Origin: Lentzea tibetensis
Lineage (GTDB): Bacteria; Actinomycetota; Actinomycetes; Mycobacteriales; Pseudonocardiaceae
Assembly (NCBI RefSeq): GCF_007845675.1
Contig: NZ_VOBR01000005.1
Span: 124,001-188,000 of the forward strand
Direction of reading: 5' to 3'
Length of the DNA stretch: 64,000 bases
A program made the position numbers and the translations under genes. Of the stretch, positions 61,583-64,000 are shown in pieces (the first letter of the stretch is position 1; each line of letters starts with the position of its first letter). The notes below the pieces were generated by a model, which saw only the letters and a list, made by a program, of their open reading frames with translations, did no database searches and was not told the origin of the DNA.

Positions 61583-64000
61583 TTATGGCATCGGGTGATC
61601 GTCCTGGGCGGCCTGCTCGTTCACGACCCGCTCCAGCTCCTCGGCCGCCGAGTGGCCGAGCTCGCGGTACAGCAGCATCGCGGACCGCCAGTGCGCGGCG
61701 GCGACGCTGGCTCCGCCCAGCTGCTCCAGCACGTCGCCGATCGCCCGGTGGCACAGCGCGGTCTGGTACTGGTCGCTCAGCTCCTCGGCGAGCGCAAGGC
61801 TGTCCAAATAGGACTGCAGCGCCTCGTTCAGCCTGCCGAGCGTGCGCAACGCCGAGCCCTCGGTGTGCAGCGTCGCGACGTGCGACTTGGTCAGCGGCAC
61901 CGTGCGGAACAGCTCCAGCGCCTCCCGCACGTACCGCAGTGCTTCCTCGGTGTTCTGCTGCGCCAGCCGGATGTTCGCCAGGTTGTTCAGCACGCCCGCG
62001 CGCGTCCGCACGTCACCGGTCTCGTGCGTGATCTCCAGCGCTTCCCGCATCCGCTGCCCGGCACCGTCGAGATCGCCCGCGGCGAGCAGGCAGTAGCCGA
62101 GGTTCGCGAGCGCGGCGCAGCGCACCTGCGGGTCGCCCGCGGCGAAGTCGACGGCGCTGGTGCACGTGCGGACGGCCTCGTCGAGCCTGCCGAGGTCCGC
62201 GAGCGTGCCGCCCATGCGCAGCAGGAAGTTCGCCTGCGCGTGCTTGTCGCCCGCCGCCTGCGCGGCGCGCACCCCGATGCCGCACACGGTGAGCCGCTCG
62301 GTGCGGTTGCCGCGCTGGAAGTGGAACGCGTCCAGGCACAGCGCGAGCCGCCACACCCGCTCGTGGTCGCCGATGTCCAGCAGCAGCCGGAGGTTCGCCT
62401 CCTCGCGGGCGAGCCAGTCCATCGCGCTCTCCCGCGACGACAGCACCGGGAAGCTCACCGGCGGGTGCGCGACCCTGCCGAACGGCCGGACGTTCTCCGA
62501 CAGGTGCTGCCGCGCGGTGTCCGCGACGTGCAGGTAGTAGTCGAACAGCCGGTCCGTGTTGGTCGCGTCCTGCTCGTGTGCGACGAGCCTGCGGGTGAAC
62601 AGGCGCACCAGGTCGTGCCGCGAGTACCGGTCCGGCGTGGACTCGTGCAGCAGGCTCGCCCACGCGATGGTCCGCAGGTGGGTGCGCGCGGTGGCGGCGT
62701 TGATGTCCAGCAGCGCGGCGGCCGCGTAGCAGTCGAGGTCCGTTCCGGGGTGCAGGCCCAGCCTGCGGAACATCCGCGCCGCGCCCTCCGGCAGTTCGCG
62801 GTAGCTGACCGCCAGCGCCGCCTGCACACCGCGGCCCGCTTCCGGCAGCGACAACGCCTCCAGCCTGCCCTGCTCGTCGCGCAGCTCGTCGACCAGCGAC
62901 TGGACCGTCCACTTGGGACGGGAGGCCAGTCGGGCGCCCGCGATGCGCAACGCGAGCGGCAGCCGGTCGCACAGCTCGATCAGCTCGGCGATGGCCTCGG
63001 GTTCGGCCTCGACGCGATGCCTGCCCAGTCCGCCCGCGAGCAGTTCCTCGGCCGTGCGGGCGCACAGCGTGTGCACCGGCACGACCGTCGCGCCCTCGGT
63101 CACCACGAGGTCGTCGAGACCGTGCCTGCTGGTCACCAGCACCAGGCAGTTCGCGGACCCCGGCAGCAGCGGCCGGACCTGCTCGACCGAGCGGGCGTTG
63201 TCCAGCACCACCAGGACCCGCCTGGTCGCGACCAGGGAGCGGAACTGGGCGGCGAGGTCGTCGACGTCGTCGGCGATCTGCACGTCCTCGAGGCCGAGCC
63301 CGCGCAGGAACCCGACGAGCGCGGACTTCACGTCGACCGGGTCGGCCTCGTCGAACCCGCGCAGGTCGACGAACAGCTGCCCGTCGGGGAACCCGCCCGC
63401 GACGCGGTGCGCCCAGCGCAGCGCCAGTGCGGTCTTGCCGACACCGGGCGGCCCGATCAGCAGGCCGATCGCCGAGTCGTGGTCGGTGAGGTGCTCGTCC
63501 AGGTTCGCGATCTCGTCGTGGCGGCCGACGAAACCGCGGTGCTCGCGCGGCAGCTGGGCGGGTGCGATGTGGTTGCGCACCAGCGGTTTCGGTGAGCTGG
63601 GCCGGTCGGTCAGCACGGACTGGTTCGCCGCGCGCAGCTCGGGGCCGGGGTCGACGCCCAGCTCGTCTGCGAGCCGGGTCCGCGTGTGGTGGAACAGCTC
63701 GATCGCGTCGGCCTGGCGTCCGGTGCGGTGCAGCGCGAGCATGAGCCGCGCGACCAGCGGCTCGCGCAGCGGGTGCTCGTCGACCGCCTGACGCAGCCCG
63801 GCGACGGCCTCACCCGCGCGTTCGAGGCGGAGCAGCCGTCCGGCCATGTCCTGCACGGCGGTGAGCCGCAGCTCGTCCAGCCGCGCCGACACCGGGTCCG
63901 CGAGCTGGGCGCTGCGCACGTCCGCGAGGAACGGGCCGCGCCACAGCTTCAGCGCGGCGGTGAGCTCCTCGACGGCCTCCTCGTCGCGTTCCTCACGGGT
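61583..64000 (-). CDS. AfsR-like BTAD-NB-ARC-TPR regulator (N terminus beyond window)
   Basis: The last 806 codons of a SARP/AfsR-like regulator; the frame is open to the window edge, so its start and SARP winged helix lie outside. Visible parts are BTAD (about residues 1-125 of the window portion), NB-ARC with Walker A GPPGVGKTA, Walker B RRVLVVLDNAR and LVTSRHG, CDRLPLALRIAGARLASR and a winged-helix (DLVRLFTRRL), then C-terminal TPRs ending at 61583. It is followed by the HTH-nSTAND-WD40 gene, and the two may form one signalling unit. Confidence 0.88.
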   Translation of the reverse strand, partial: TREERDEEAVEELTAALKLWRGPFLADVRSAQLADPVSARLDELRLTAVQDMAGRLLRLERAGEAVAGLRQAVDEHPLREPLVARLMLALHRTGRQADAIELFHHTRTRLADELGVDPGPELRAANQSVLTDRPSSPKPLVRNHIAPAQLPREHRGFVGRHDEIANLDEHLTDHDSAIGLLIGPPGVGKTALALRWAHRVAGGFPDGQLFVDLRGFDEADPVDVKSALVGFLRGLGLEDVQIADDVDDLAAQFRSLVATRRVLVVLDNARSVEQVRPLLPGSANCLVLVTSRHGLDDLVVTEGATVVPVHTLCARTAEELLAGGLGRHRVEAEPEAIAELIELCDRLPLALRIAGARLASRPKWTVQSLVDELRDEQGRLEALSLPEAGRGVQAALAVSYRELPEGAARMFRRLGLHPGTDLDCYAAAALLDINAATARTHLRTIAWASLLHESTPDRYSRHDLVRLFTRRLVAHEQDATNTDRLFDYYLHVADTARQHLSENVRPFGRVAHPPVSFPVLSSRESAMDWLAREEANLRLLLDIGDHERVWRLALCLDAFHFQRGNRTERLTVCGIGVRAAQAAGDKHAQANFLLRMGGTLADLGRLDEAVRTCTSAVDFAAGDPQVRCAALANLGYCLLAAGDLDGAGQRMREALEITHETGDVRTRAGVLNNLANIRLAQQNTEEALRYVREALELFRTVPLTKSHVATLHTEGSALRTLGRLNEALQSYLDSLALAEELSDQYQTALCHRAIGDVLEQLGGASVAAAHWRSAMLLYRELGHSAAEELERVVNEQAAQDDHPMP

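Noticed and set aside
61049-63595. An 848-codon plus-strand frame over the AfsR-like gene
   Set aside because: Antisense shadow of a gene with NB-ARC and TPR motifs.

Overview
The window is GC-rich chromosomal DNA of an actinomycete. Support comes from GTG/TTG starts, third-position GC so strong that antisense frames stay open for kilobases, many SARP/AfsR-type and STAND regulators, an oligoribonuclease gene, and an ars gene set of actinobacterial flavour. The gene content fits a filamentous member of the Pseudonocardiales (Lentzea/Saccharothrix-like), but this is inferred from gene style only. There is no rRNA, CRISPR array, integrase or recognisable insertion sequence.

Layout. 1-12.8 kb: a 5'-truncated acyl-CoA ligase, a LuxR-TPR regulator, an XRE-TPR regulator divergent from a 45-residue secreted peptide, two bacterial PH-domain membrane proteins, an HTH-NB-ARC-TPR regulator colliding tail to tail with a GlxA/AraC-type regulator (both 3' ends missing), an MFS transporter, a HerA-like ATPase and oligoribonuclease. 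12.8-18.4 kb: tRNA-His, an ABC-F protein, a secreted sugar dehydrogenase with discoidin and fibronectin domains, an L,D-transpeptidase lipoprotein and tRNA-Lys with its terminator. 18.5-26.6 kb: accessory DNA with an aldo/keto reductase, decayed flavodoxin and MFS genes, then arsenic genes (ArsR-ArsC fusion, MIP channel, ArsC, ArsM, ArsR, a flavoprotein oxidoreductase, an exporter remnant and an ArsR-ArsN-like fusion). 26.6-41.3 kb: a YnfA-like membrane protein, a dienelactone hydrolase/ABM/TetR cluster, small secreted proteins beside SARP and NB-ARC regulators, an epimerase-TetR pair, a large AfsR-like regulator, a secreted CHAP/NlpC-like protein, and a WYL regulator divergent from an epoxide hydrolase. 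A near copy of the tRNA-Lys tail plus terminator at 41255-41301 suggests that 18.3-41.3 kb could be an island, although no integrase is seen.

41.3-64 kb: a secreted peptide/SigE-family sigma factor/membrane protein operon, a TIR-domain protein, and a MoxR-DUF58-transglutaminase-like-RCC1 operon read right to left. These are followed by an XRE-TPR regulator, a long intergenic region with a G-quadruplex motif, a hairpin, a mini-ORF and a TetR palindrome, a TetR-PhyH-glycosidase operon, a threonine-synthase-like/FAD oxidoreductase pair, DoxX-like and other membrane proteins, an HTH-nSTAND-WD40 protein, and an AfsR-like regulator running off the right end.

The dominant theme is signal-responsive regulation: eight TPR or STAND regulators, four TetR, three ArsR-type, one WYL and one sigma factor, many beside small secreted proteins or inverted-repeat operators. 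The most promising undescribed systems are the XRE-TPR/secreted-peptide pair (2.8-4.2 kb), the MoxR-DUF58-Cys-less transglutaminase-RCC1 assembly (43.9-51 kb), the TIR protein with an unknown C-terminal domain (42.5-43.9 kb), and the structured leader of the TetR-PhyH-glycosidase operon (52.3-52.75 kb).
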